A stretch of DNA of 64,000 nt from Acidobacteriota bacterium. Its GTDB lineage: Bacteria; Acidobacteriota; Blastocatellia; Pyrinomonadales; Pyrinomonadaceae. Positions within the stretch are counted from its first letter, which is position 1. Each line of letters begins with the position of its first letter. Below the pieces are notes generated by a model. It saw only the letters and a list, made by a program, of their open reading frames with translations. It did not search any database and had not been told where the DNA came from. The position numbers and the translations under genes were made by a program. Location: contig JAHBSG010000007.1 of the NCBI GenBank assembly GCA_019639235.1, positions 1 to 64,000 of the forward strand, written 5' to 3'. Shown piece after piece: positions 44,273 through 52,582 of this stretch.

Positions 44273-45250
44273 CTATTTTATCCCAAGTTTCAAATAAACA
44301 TTTGCCAATGTTTCCGAAGCAATTGCTCGGGCTTTTTCGGCGCCGGGTTTTAGGATGGCGAGGAGCGTTTCGTCGTCGTATTGTTTAACGCGTTCCTGGA
44401 AGGGGCGGAGGAACTCGACGGTGGCCTCGGCGAGTTCGGCCTTGAACGCGCCGTAGCCTTTGCCGGCGAAATGGGCGACGCATTCTTCTTCCCGTTTGTT
44501 GGTCAGCAGGCGATAGATGGTCAGCAAATTGTTGATCGCGGGGCGGGTTTCGTCGAACTCGATGGTCGTGCCGCTATCGGTGACGGCCCGCTTGATCTTT
44601 TTCGTGACGGTGTCGGCGTCGTCGAGCAAGAAGATCGAGCCGGCGGCGTTCTCGTCGGACTTCGACATCTTCCTTTCGGGCTCCTGCAGCGACTTGATGC
44701 TCGCACCGGCCTGCGGGATGTAGGGCTCCGGCACCCGGAACGTCTCGCCGTAGTCGCGGTTGAAACGCTCGGCGAGGTCGCGTGTCAGCTCAAGGTGCTG
44801 CTTCTGATCCTGCCCGACTGGGACGAGATCGGTCTGGTAAAGCAAAATGTCCGCAGCCATCAGGATCGGATAAGTGAAAAGCCCAACGCCCGCACGCTCG
44901 GCGTTGCCCTTGCCTTTGTCCTTGAATTGCGTCATCCGTTCGAGTTCGCCCATGCGTGCGATGCAGGAAAGCGTCCAGGCGAGTTCGGCGTGTTCGGGGA
45001 CGTCGGATTGAATGAAGATCGTCGATCTTTCCGGATCGACGCCCGCCGCGAGATAAATGCGGGCGAGGTCGAGCGTCGCCTTTCGCAAGGCAGCCGGCTC
45101 CTGCGGTAGCGTAATCGCATGGAGATTTACGATGCAGTAAAACGCCTCGTATTCATCCTGAAGCGCGACCCAGTTCTTTAACGCACCGAGGTAATTGCCA
45201 ATGTGAAGCTGCCCCGTGGGCTGGGCACCGCTGAAAATACGTTTTGTCAT
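44273..45250 (-). CDS. trpS: Tryptophan--tRNA ligase
   Basis: The 325-residue class Ic synthetase joins tryptophan to its tRNA. Its HIGN motif (16-19) and KMSKS motif (194-198) are both intact, and QDQKQHLELTRDLAERFN and LLYQTDLVPVG are typical of TrpRS. The length is normal. Rare TrpRS types carry extra domains; none is present here. Confidence 0.97.
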   Translation of the reverse strand: MTKRIFSGAQPTGQLHIGNYLGALKNWVALQDEYEAFYCIVNLHAITLPQEPAALRKATLDLARIYLAAGVDPERSTIFIQSDVPEHAELAWTLSCIARMGELERMTQFKDKGKGNAERAGVGLFTYPILMAADILLYQTDLVPVGQDQKQHLELTRDLAERFNRDYGETFRVPEPYIPQAGASIKSLQEPERKMSKSDENAAGSIFLLDDADTVTKKIKRAVTDSGTTIEFDETRPAINNLLTIYRLLTNKREEECVAHFAGKGYGAFKAELAEATVEFLRPFQERVKQYDDETLLAILKPGAEKARAIASETLANVYLKLGIK

Positions 45251-45256
45251 TGCGAA

Positions 45257-45949
45257 CTAATAAATTGCGTAAAGCACGTAAACCAATCCCATCAGGAACG
45301 GATAGAGTATGAACCGGAAAACGCCGATGTAGATGAGGAACATCAGGATCAGGAACCCGAACTGCTCAAGGAAATCAAAGATCGGCTGCGTGCTCGGCGG
45401 CAAAAATGTCGAGAGTATCTTGCTGCCATCGAGCGGCGGAAAGGGCAGCAGATTGAAAACAAAGAGCGAAAGATTGAGCAGCATCAGGTTGCTGACGAAC
45501 ATCGCCAGCGGATTGGTCGCCCCGCCGAAGAGGTCATTTGGCGTAAAGCCGTAAATGAAAAGCACCTTTGCGAGAACAATGCCGATGATGAGCAGGATCA
45601 GGTTCGCAAGAACGCCGGCGACGGAGACCATCACGTTCGCGAGCTTATATCTGGTCCAGTTCCGTGGGTTAACGGGCGTCGGTTTGCCCCAGCCGATCAG
45701 CGGTATTGAGCCCAATGCACCGCCGATCGTTCCCAAAATAAAAGCGACGACGGGTATCAGAAGCGTGCCGATCGGGTCGGTATGGGCGACCGGGTTGAGC
45801 GTAACGCGGCCGAGCATGTAGGCCGTGTCGTCGCCGAACTTGTGCGACATCCAGGCGTGGCCCGCCTCATGGGCCGAGACCGCAAGAAGCAGCACGACCA
45901 TGAAAACTATGAGATGGCTTGCCAGGACGGCCAGATCGATATCACCCAT
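45257..45949 (-). CDS. Site-2 protease-family membrane metalloprotease (M50)
   Basis: The 230-residue membrane protein has the zinc motif HEAGH at residues 27-31 (SAHEAGHAWMSHKFGD) and the second motif NLLPFPPLDGSKIL near residue 165, whose Asp is the third zinc ligand. Five or six transmembrane helices are visible. The short M50B members (no PDZ domain) cut membrane proteins. It is 6 bp upstream of trpS. Confidence 0.9.
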   Translation of the reverse strand: MGDIDLAVLASHLIVFMVVLLLAVSAHEAGHAWMSHKFGDDTAYMLGRVTLNPVAHTDPIGTLLIPVVAFILGTIGGALGSIPLIGWGKPTPVNPRNWTRYKLANVMVSVAGVLANLILLIIGIVLAKVLFIYGFTPNDLFGGATNPLAMFVSNLMLLNLSLFVFNLLPFPPLDGSKILSTFLPPSTQPIFDFLEQFGFLILMFLIYIGVFRFILYPFLMGLVYVLYAIY

Positions 45950-46077
45950 TTAAACTCCTCAAAAACTGCGGTTTAGGTCGCCAAAAAGCTCGGCAAAGTA
46001 ACGCTCGGAGCGTTGTTTTTATTGTTCGATTGTGCCATTCTTTTACGACAAAATAAAACAAACAAGGGGTTTACGTA

Positions 46078-46497
46078 ATGCTTAATAAACTTTTGTTCGG
46101 CGGTGAGAGCGGTTTGTCGTGGCAGGCGAATGCGGGCCTTGCCTTGCTGCGGATCTTTTCGGGTGTCGCGATGGCGTTTGCCCATGGGCTTGGCAAATTG
46201 CCGCCGGCTGAAGGATTGATCGGCCGAACGGCGGAGATGGGCTTCCCGATGCCGGCATTCTTTGCCTGGGCGGCGGCGCTGTCGGAGTTCGCCGGCGGTA
46301 TTTTTCTGGCACTCGGGCTTCTGACGCGATTATCGAGCTTTTTTATCGCGGTAACGATGCTTGTTGCACTCATCGGCGTTCACGGGGCAGATCCCTTCAA
46401 CGTCCAAGAGAAGGCGTTCCTTTTCCTCTTCATTTCGATCGCCTTTATGTTGAAGGGCTCGGGCGATTGGAGCGTCGATAGCTTCCTGAGGAAGTAG
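46078..46497 (+). CDS. DoxX-family membrane protein
   Basis: The 139-residue protein has four hydrophobic helices and the DoxX core ARIFSG-like LALLRIFSGVAMAFAHGLGKLPP and FAWAAALSEFAGGIFLALGLLTRLSS. Members occur with thiosulfate oxidation or redox proteins, but most are uncharacterised. AGGGG lies about 9 bp before the ATG. It is divergent from the M50 gene and 15 bp from the ATP-grasp gene. Confidence 0.9.
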   Translation: MLNKLLFGGESGLSWQANAGLALLRIFSGVAMAFAHGLGKLPPAEGLIGRTAEMGFPMPAFFAWAAALSEFAGGIFLALGLLTRLSSFFIAVTMLVALIGVHGADPFNVQEKAFLFLFISIAFMLKGSGDWSVDSFLRK

Positions 46498-46511
46498 CGG
46501 AATCGGCTTTT

Positions 46512-47723
46512 ATGAAAAAGCACATCGTTTGCATAGCCAGCGAGCATAAGGGGAACGAGTTTCTCGAAGAATGCCAAAACGCCGAGTGGTTCGTCACGCT
46601 GGTGACGCGCAAGAAACTGCTCGATGAGCCGTGGGTCTGGACCGCGCTCAACGACGTCCGAACCGTCGAAAACAACGCCAGTGTCGATGGTTATGTCCGG
46701 GCGATCACGAACATCGCCGGCACGCGGCCGATCGATCGCGTCGTCGGGCTCGATGAGTTTGACGTCGTCACCGCGGCCCGTGCCCGCGAGCATTTGCAGC
46801 TCGGCGGCATGACCTATTCGCATGCCGTCCGCTTTCGCGATAAGTATGCGATGCGAAACATCGCGTATGAGGCGGGCATCGCCTGTCCAGATTATATTTG
46901 CCCGCTGAATCCCGCCCAGATCGATGCTTTCCTTGATCGCGTCCCGGCTCCGTGGATCGTAAAACCGCGGCACGAGGTTTCAGCCTTCGGCATCAGGAAA
47001 TGCGAGACGAAAGAGCAGGTCTGGGAGGTGCTCAATGACCTCGACAACCGCAATAATTGGCGTGACCATCCGTCGCAGTTCCTGATCGAGAAGTTCATAG
47101 AGGGCGACGTTTTTCACGTAGATTCGGTCGTCCACGAGGGCAAGGTCGTTGCCGCGGGCGTTAGCCGCTACGGGCGTCCGCCCTTTTCGGTCTCGCACTA
47201 CGGCGGCGTGTTCACGACCTCGATCGTCGAGTATGGGTCGAAGGAACGAAAGGAGCTTGAAAAGCTGAACACGAAGCTTCTCAAGGCGTTCAAGTACGAA
47301 GAAGGCGTGACGCACGGCGAATTTCTTCGCAGCAAGGATGACGGCAAGTTCTACCTGCTTGAGGTCGCGTGCCGCGTCGGCGGAGCCTATATCGCGAACG
47401 TGCTCGATAATGCCTGCGGGTTCAATCTATGGCGTGAATGGGCCAAGCTTTCTGTCGCCGACAAGGAGCATCCATACGAAAAACCGAAGGTCCGCAAGGA
47501 ATATGCCGGCGTTGCACTTGCTCTTGCTAAAGAAGAGGAACCGGATACCTCGCACTACACCGACACCGAGATCGTTTATCGGGTAAAGAAGCCGAAGCAC
47601 GTCGGGCTTATCTTCCACTCGCGGGACAAGCACCGGGTCGATGACCTGCTCGAAGAATACACGCGGCGGATAAGCGACGACTTTCTAGCAGTCGCCCCGG
47701 CGAAAGAACGGTATGACGATTAG
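46512..47723 (+). CDS. ATP-grasp domain protein
   Basis: The 403-residue protein has a pre-ATP-grasp domain and an ATP-grasp fold: PAPWIVKPRHEVSAFGIRKCE, FLIEKFIEGDVFHVDSVV, and FYLLEVACRVGGAYIANVL with the metal-binding Glu. Such enzymes join a carboxylate to an amine or thiol via acyl phosphate. The substrate is unknown. It precedes an endonuclease/phosphatase-family gene, from which it is separated by a terminator-like hairpin at 47744. Confidence 0.88.
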   Translation: MKKHIVCIASEHKGNEFLEECQNAEWFVTLVTRKKLLDEPWVWTALNDVRTVENNASVDGYVRAITNIAGTRPIDRVVGLDEFDVVTAARAREHLQLGGMTYSHAVRFRDKYAMRNIAYEAGIACPDYICPLNPAQIDAFLDRVPAPWIVKPRHEVSAFGIRKCETKEQVWEVLNDLDNRNNWRDHPSQFLIEKFIEGDVFHVDSVVHEGKVVAAGVSRYGRPPFSVSHYGGVFTTSIVEYGSKERKELEKLNTKLLKAFKYEEGVTHGEFLRSKDDGKFYLLEVACRVGGAYIANVLDNACGFNLWREWAKLSVADKEHPYEKPKVRKEYAGVALALAKEEEPDTSHYTDTEIVYRVKKPKHVGLIFHSRDKHRVDDLLEEYTRRISDDFLAVAPAKERYDD

Positions 47724-47743
47724 GCCGGCATCCGGCGATGCTT

Positions 47744-47773
47744 AAGAGGGCGGCTGCGGCCGCTCTTTTCTTT
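47744..47773 (+). terminator. Hairpin terminator after the ATP-grasp gene
   Basis: AAGAGGGCGGC (47744-47754) pairs with GGCCGCTCTTTT across a TGC loop with one bulge and is followed by T runs. Confidence 0.6.
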
Positions 47774-47804
47774 TGCCGTCCAAATCGCTATCCTCTGTAT
47801 TTTT

Positions 47805-49016
47805 ATGACGCCTCGTGTAACCACAAACGTGCACCTGCCCGATCTGCTTGATCACGGGCTTGAGCCGTATTTTCAGGAGCTTTTGAAGTTCGAATCGACC
47901 GAGGAGCTTGAGGCGTCGGCATTGCATGCCGAAATTCGCGAAGAGGCAGAGCGGATCCTCAATGGAGTAGTTCACGAGGAGGCTGCCGAGCGGCCGAATG
48001 GTGATGAGGCTGCGGATATCATCAGGACCATCGCTTGGAACATCGAACGCGGCTGCGTTTTTGAGGGCATTCTTGAGTCGCTCAAATCGCATGATGACCT
48101 GCGGGACAAGGATGTGCTTTTGCTAACCGAGCTTGATCATGGCATGGCCCGGAGCGGAAATCGCTTTGTTGCACAGGAGATCGCCCGGGAGCTCGGGATG
48201 AATTACGCCTTCGCTCCGGTCTATATCGCGTTGCAAAAAGGCAGCGGCGTTGAGGCGATGGCCGAGGGCGAGAATACGAAGTCGATCCACGGCCTCGCGA
48301 TGTTCTCGAAGTGGCCGATGCGAAACATCCACGCCGTGCCGATCCCGAACGGCAAGGACAAAATGTGCGGCAAGGAAAAGCGGCTTGGCTGGCTCCGGGC
48401 GTTGATCGCCGATATCGAACATCCGGCGGGGACTTTCCGGGCGGTGACGGTGCATCTTGATTCGCATTGCTCGCGTGCCCATCGGCGGCTGCAAATGCAG
48501 ATCATTCTTGACCATCTCGAGACGCTGCCGCCTCTCCCGACAGTGATCGGCGGCGACTGGAACACGACGACCTTCAATTCGCAGAACTCGCGGCGGGCGA
48601 TAATGGGCTATTGGCGTCGCGTTCTCATGGGGCCGAAGAACGTTGCGAAAAATCACCTGCCGCACCCGGAGCGATATTTCGAGCGGCCGCTTTTTCAGAT
48701 GCTCGAACGCCGCGGCTACGACTTCCGGAACCTCAACGAACTCGGTGCCGGAACTCTGCACTATCACGTCGAGAGCATCGAAAAGAACACGAACCTCCGC
48801 GATTGGGTGCCGGAGTGGTGCTTTCCGTTCATCTTTTGGGCGGCGAACCGCGTCGGCGGCAGCGTTTCGGGGCGGTTGGACTGGTTTGCCGGTAAAGGCA
48901 TAGAGCCCGCACATGACGCAGCGGTCAAAACGATCGGCGAACTTCGCGATGCTAGCGGGACGCCGCTTTCGGACCACGACGCCATCGGCTTGGACTTTCG
49001 CATTTCGGGAGCTTAG
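47805..49016 (+). CDS. Endonuclease/exonuclease/phosphatase-family protein
   Basis: The 403-residue protein has about 90 N-terminal residues of unknown fold and then an EEP/AP-endonuclease fold: IIRTIAWNIERGC (Asn), VLLLTELDHGMARSGNRF (Glu), GGDWNTTTFNS (Asp, Asn) and LSDHDAIGLDF (Asp-His pair). These residues form the phosphoesterase active site. The substrate could be DNA or a phospholipid/sugar phosphate; it cannot be told. It does not look secreted. Confidence 0.86.
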   Translation: MTPRVTTNVHLPDLLDHGLEPYFQELLKFESTEELEASALHAEIREEAERILNGVVHEEAAERPNGDEAADIIRTIAWNIERGCVFEGILESLKSHDDLRDKDVLLLTELDHGMARSGNRFVAQEIARELGMNYAFAPVYIALQKGSGVEAMAEGENTKSIHGLAMFSKWPMRNIHAVPIPNGKDKMCGKEKRLGWLRALIADIEHPAGTFRAVTVHLDSHCSRAHRRLQMQIILDHLETLPPLPTVIGGDWNTTTFNSQNSRRAIMGYWRRVLMGPKNVAKNHLPHPERYFERPLFQMLERRGYDFRNLNELGAGTLHYHVESIEKNTNLRDWVPEWCFPFIFWAANRVGGSVSGRLDWFAGKGIEPAHDAAVKTIGELRDASGTPLSDHDAIGLDFRISGA

Positions 49017-49038
49017 ACTCTGATTAACGGAGAACACA

Positions 49039-49293
49039 ATGGAAGTTTCATTTTCACAAACACTTAGTTTCGACGCAGCGACCTTTGAATACGAAGCGGT
49101 CGCACACGAGAACGGCAACGCGACGATCATCAAGTTTCCGGTCGATGAGAAAAAGGTAAGCCCAGGCGATGCGGTCGTTGTAGTTTCGGGCGACGAGATC
49201 CACTTTCACGGGATGATCGGGAAGATCGAGGACGGCTACGCCTACGTTTCCGACCCGAAGGGCTCGCTGCTGCCAGCCGGGGCCGTAAATTGA
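49039..49293 (+). CDS. Small hypothetical protein
   Basis: The 84-residue protein is unrecognised. It appears all-beta and acidic (MEVSFSQTLSFDAATFEYEAVAHENG ... GDEIHFHGMIGKIEDGYAYV), which suggests a small beta-barrel domain. It is 22 bp downstream of the endonuclease-family gene, probably in the same transcript. A GGAGAA sequence lies 9-14 bp before the ATG. Confidence 0.7.
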   Translation: MEVSFSQTLSFDAATFEYEAVAHENGNATIIKFPVDEKKVSPGDAVVVVSGDEIHFHGMIGKIEDGYAYVSDPKGSLLPAGAVN

Positions 49294-49302
49294 AAAATTA
49301 GT

Positions 49303-49468
49303 TGATAATTGATAAATGATAGATGATAATTTCGGTTGCGGACCGGTCGTGAACATCGGCTGTTTTTCGATCTTACGCAGCCTTTCGCCGGCCGGCCCAA
49401 GGGCTTGATAAAGGCGGAAGACAGATGAGACTAATTTCGCCTCTCATCTATCAATTATCATTTATGTT
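49303..49468. repeat. Inverted pair of AT-rich heptamer repeats before tRNA-Ala
   Basis: Units GATAATT, GATAAAT and GATAGAT (period 7) run from 49303 to 49332. Their inverse (TCATCTATCAATTATCATTTATG-type units) lies at 49441-49468, directly before the tRNA. Confidence 0.75.
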
Positions 49469-49470
49469 TC

Positions 49471-49546
49471 GGGGATGTAGCTCAGCTGGGAGAGCGCGGC
49501 GTTCGCAATGCCGAGGTCAGGGGTTCGATCCCCCTCATCTCCACCA
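49471..49546 (+). tRNA. tRNA-Ala (anticodon CGC)
   Basis: The 76-nt cloverleaf has acceptor GGGGATG/CATCTCC (one G-T pair), D-stem GCTC/GAGC, anticodon stem CGGCG/TGCCG with loop TTCGCAA (anticodon CGC at 49504-49506), T-stem AGGGG/CCCCT with loop TTCGATC, and an encoded CCA end. It reads the GCG codon. Its 3' part is the apparent integration site of the element to the right, whose integrase gene runs antisense into the tRNA. Confidence 0.95.
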
Positions 49547-50639
49547 ATAATTTCAACAAGTTAGCGACTGCGTCCGGGGGTGAGTCGACCGGGCTGGCAG
49601 ACATGCTGGCAGAGGCTGCGGGCCGTTCTAAAGAGAGAATGGCTCGCTTTTTTATTTCCGTTCCGCGTTTGTAGCGGTGGACGGAGCGGAGGCCGGAGTG
49701 GCCGAGGAGGTCGGCGACGGTCTTGTCGTCGAACCCGTTCTCGTGGAGGCGGGTGCCAAAGGTCCGGCGAAGATCGCGGATCGTGAGGACCGGGATCCCT
49801 GCCCGGATGCAGGCGAAGCGGATACCGTTTTTGATCGACTTGCACTGCCCGCCGGTCCGGTAGGAAGGGAAAAAGAGATCGCTGCCGTTGTCCAGGCGGC
49901 CGGCGAGGATCGCCCGAACGCGGCCGAGCATCGGGATCGATACGCGGCGTTTGGTCTTGCCCTGTACGAGCCGGATCTCGTTCGCGTTCCAATCGACCTG
50001 GTCCTTGCGGAGGCCGAGGACATCGTTCTGCCGGAGGCCGGTGTAGAGAACGACGGCGGCGACGTCCCGTTGCAGCGAATTACGAAAGCCGAGAAGGAAA
50101 CGGTCCTCGTCCTCATAGCGAAGGATCCGGTCCTGGACGTTATCAAAGGCCGGGACCTTTACTCGGGAAACGGGGTTGTAGTCGCAGAGATCATTCTTGA
50201 CGGCCATCGAGAAGACGGCTGATATGATCTTCAGTTCCCGCTGCACCGTGGCGGGTTTGCGGGTCGTTCCGTGGATGGTGGGTTTGGCGATCCGGTGGGC
50301 CTTGAAGCGTTCGACGTCGGCCGCCTTGATCTGCCGCAGGGTCTTCCCGCGAAAGAAAGGCATCGAGTCCCGGAGAACGTGGATCGCCCGCTCGAGCGAC
50401 GCCGAAGGCTGGTTGGCCTCGACGTACTCGAGATAAACGCGATCAACGAATGTCTCCCAAAGCATTTCGGATCGCTCTTCGATTCCGTTTTCAAAGAACA
50501 CCTGGTTTTTGAGTTTTGCTTCGAACAGCCGGGCGTCCTCTTTCGTGGCAGTCGCGGGAAGCCGGCGTTTGTAGGTCCGGCCGCGGAAATTGAACTGCAC
50601 AAAGAGACGTCCGGTCTGTTTGCACTGATAGACAGACAT
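49482..50639 (-). CDS. int: Phage tyrosine recombinase (integrase)
   Basis: The 385-residue protein has an N-terminal arm/core-binding region and the catalytic core: Arg in [23 protein letters not shown] with the second Arg, [15 protein letters not shown] with the conserved His and nucleophilic Tyr. The usual H in HxxR is Arg here. GGAGGAAAA lies just upstream of ATG 50639. The last ~20 residues ([12 protein letters not shown]) are antisense to tRNA-Ala, meaning the attachment site completes the reading frame. It catalyses integration and excision. Confidence 0.93.
   Translation of the reverse strand: MSVYQCKQTGRLFVQFNFRGRTYKRRLPATATKEDARLFEAKLKNQVFFENGIEERSEMLWETFVDRVYLEYVEANQPSASLERAIHVLRDSMPFFRGKTLRQIKAADVERFKAHRIAKPTIHGTTRKPATVQRELKIISAVFSMAVKNDLCDYNPVSRVKVPAFDNVQDRILRYEDEDRFLLGFRNSLQRDVAAVVLYTGLRQNDVLGLRKDQVDWNANEIRLVQGKTKRRVSIPMLGRVRAILAGRLDNGSDLFFPSYRTGGQCKSIKNGIRFACIRAGIPVLTIRDLRRTFGTRLHENGFDDKTVADLLGHSGLRSVHRYKRGTEIKKRAILSLERPAASASMSASPVDSPPDAVANLLKLLVEMRGIEPLTSALRTPRSPS
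49520..49546. other. Probable attachment site core at the tRNA-Ala 3' end
   Basis: The tRNA ends intact and the phage-like gene cluster begins immediately after it. Phage tyrosine integrases commonly recombine at the tRNA 3' half. The core is inferred to include the T-loop and acceptor end; the matching copy at the far end lies outside the window and would confirm it. Confidence 0.5.
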
Positions 50640-50679
50640 AGATTTTCCTCCATGCCCGGTCTGACTGACGGGCGCTATT

Positions 50680-50931
50680 CTAGTCGAGGCCGAGGCGGTC
50701 GGCAAAGCGGCCTCTATGCGGCCGCGTTGGCCGCGGTGTTGGGCGAGCGTGATCAGCGGACCGCTCGTCGCCGGCGACACGGAAACAAGCCTCGACCTCG
50801 GACCGGTCGAACCGGAGTGCCCGGCCGACACGGTAGTGCGGGATGTTCCGCTTCTTGATCAGCCGGCGAAAGGTCCGCGTGCAGATCCGCAGCTCGGCCG
50901 CCATTTCATCGATCGTTAGTTTTGAACTCAT
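50680..50931 (-). CDS. Excisionase-like winged-helix protein
   Basis: The 83-residue protein has an HTH_17/excisionase-type fold: LTIDEMAAELRICTRTFRRLIKKRNIPHYRVGRALRFDRSEVEAC. An Arg/Pro-rich tail follows. Position directly beside the integrase gene (40 bp) fits a recombination directionality factor. Confidence 0.8.
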   Translation of the reverse strand: MSSKLTIDEMAAELRICTRTFRRLIKKRNIPHYRVGRALRFDRSEVEACFRVAGDERSADHARPTPRPTRPHRGRFADRLGLD

Positions 50932-50937
50932 TCCTTG

Positions 50938-51600
50938 CTACTTCTTTTCAGCGCTCAAAATCTCTTTCGCTTGCTGGAGCTTCACAAATTCGTCGTGCGA
51001 ACCGCCCTGGTCCGGATGCAGCTTGAATGCAGCGGCCCGATACGCACGCTCACGGATCTCGGGGAAGTTCTTGATGTCGAGAACGCCATAAGCCGGAGCG
51101 TGCCGGTGAATGAACATCACCGCCTCTTCCATCGTCATTCCGCCGCCGCCGGCAGGAAGGGCTTTATAGCCTTCGTAGTGAGCTCCGGAGTTTCCGCCAC
51201 TGCTCACGCCGTAGCGATCGACCTTTCTCAGCGCTTCCAAAGCATCGGCAATCGCGCGGACGTTTGCTTCGTAGCTGGTGAATCGATCGCACTCGAACCG
51301 CATCGGCACATAACGCCGATTCTTCGCGTCGAAGACATCGAAACGAACGACCACGCCGGGATGCTCAGGCTTTCGCGATCCGCTGCGGAGCATTCCGTCG
51401 TTTCGGACGTCGTAGGCGGTATGAGCGGTCTGGATCACGCACGAGCCCGGGCGATAGCCGAGCTGACTCATTTCGCGCTCAAGGATTGTGAGGATCTCCG
51501 TCCACGTCTTGCCAAACGGCGAAGGCTTTCGCCTGCTTTCAGGTGTCAGTTCCCGCGGGAATCCGCCATCCAAAGGTTTGAATGTGTATCTAAGAGCCAT
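50938..51600 (-). CDS. Phage protein with a C-terminal J-domain
   Basis: The start is taken at MALRYTFKPL (51600), after GGAGG 16 bp upstream. The last 60 residues are J-domain-like with the HPD motif (YRAAAFKLHPDQGGSHDEFVKLQQAKEIL), so the protein could stimulate an Hsp70 ATPase. The rest (about 160 residues) is unrecognised and contains a Gly-rich GGNSGAHYEG and GGGGMT segment. J-domain proteins of this sort occur in many actinobacterial and other phage or plasmid elements. Confidence 0.7.
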   Translation of the reverse strand: MALRYTFKPLDGGFPRELTPESRRKPSPFGKTWTEILTILEREMSQLGYRPGSCVIQTAHTAYDVRNDGMLRSGSRKPEHPGVVVRFDVFDAKNRRYVPMRFECDRFTSYEANVRAIADALEALRKVDRYGVSSGGNSGAHYEGYKALPAGGGGMTMEEAVMFIHRHAPAYGVLDIKNFPEIRERAYRAAAFKLHPDQGGSHDEFVKLQQAKEILSAEKK

Positions 51601-51832
51601 TTCGCTTGTTGCCTCCAGATAATTGGCGGGGTTCGGTTGGGATGAACCCGGAACCGGTTCCGCCGACAATGTTCATAAATTGGATCTCGACGCGGGCCGA
51701 GTCGATGATCGTCTTCGCGATGTTCGCGACGGCGTTCGCTTGGTCGGCGTTCATCGTCTCGTCGCCGTCGACCAGCTTCTCGATCGTCTCAAACAGTAGG
51801 TTGCGAAGATCCTCGATCTTGTTCTTTGGCAT
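51590..51832 (-). CDS. Small phage protein
   Basis: The 80-residue protein is mostly helical (MPKNKIEDLRNLLFETIEKLVDGDETMNADQANAVANIAKT) and overlaps its neighbours at both ends. It resembles short phage proteins of unknown role. Confidence 0.6.
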   Translation of the reverse strand: MPKNKIEDLRNLLFETIEKLVDGDETMNADQANAVANIAKTIIDSARVEIQFMNIVGGTGSGFIPTEPRQLSGGNKRNGS

Positions 51833-52376
51833 TCACTATCTCCCTTCGTAGTTTTTCCAAGAGCCGCATTGTTTGGCGTAGCTCGTAACCGAACGGGCTT
51901 CGATTACGGTCGTACGATCGCCGCAGTATCTCGCGGACCTTCTCCGGATGCTTTGCCCTCCATCGCTTTGTTCTTTCGTACTGTTTTGCGTAGAACGTCT
52001 TTGGATCGCGTTCCCGCTTGAGCTCTCGCTGCCGCTTGTCTTCGGCACGGGCTTTATCCGGGTTCGTCTGGCGTCGGCGACGGCGAGCGGCATTGCAGAT
52101 CTCTCGGTTGGTCCTCGAATACTCGCGGCCCTTGCGGTTATTGCACGGATGACAATACCCAGCCTTTGAAAACGCGTCACGCGGTTTCATCTCTCCGCAG
52201 GCCGGACACCGTTTCTCGCGCACGACGACTGCGGCGAGATCTCGGCAGACGGTGAATTGAACCGGGCCGACAATGCCGCCGATTTCATGGGCGACAGCCT
52301 GAGCGAGCTCGCCGATGGCGATCAGCGTCTCCGGCAGTCGTCTCTCGTTGTGCTGTTGTTGGGAATGTTTCCGCAT
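51789..52376 (-). CDS. Phage zinc-finger protein (HNH/endonuclease VII-like?)
   Basis: The 195-residue protein has a Cys4 cluster, CPACGEMKPRDAFSKAGYCHPC, seen in phage endonuclease VII/HNH-like proteins, then a highly charged Arg/Lys-rich region. No complete HNH motif is visible, so a nuclease role is not shown. It overlaps the following small gene by 44 bp. Confidence 0.6.
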   Translation of the reverse strand: MRKHSQQQHNERRLPETLIAIGELAQAVAHEIGGIVGPVQFTVCRDLAAVVVREKRCPACGEMKPRDAFSKAGYCHPCNNRKGREYSRTNREICNAARRRRRQTNPDKARAEDKRQRELKRERDPKTFYAKQYERTKRWRAKHPEKVREILRRSYDRNRSPFGYELRQTMRLLEKLRREIVNAKEQDRGSSQPTV

Positions 52377-52582
52377 TCCGATCTATCTCCCGGCCCGCGG
52401 GCCAAAGATGATCGGGGTCTGGAAATAGGAAAACCCGAATCGTCGAAACGACTCGGGTTCAATGAAACGAACTAATGCTCGCTCAGCGGAGCGAGACGGC
52501 GGCAACAAAATTCTCGCATCGTCACGATGTAACTGTCAACTCGACCAAGAAACTCGTCAGAAAAAGCCGAGACGCAGTCCGT
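52377..52582. terminator. Intergenic region with a hairpin terminator
   Basis: AACCCGAATCGT (52432-52443) and ACGACTCGGGTT (52448-52459) form a hairpin with one mismatch, between the TIR gene and the gene at 51789. AGCGGAGCGAGACGGCGGCA nearby (52485-52504) recurs at 55240 with one change. Nothing else is seen. Confidence 0.6.
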
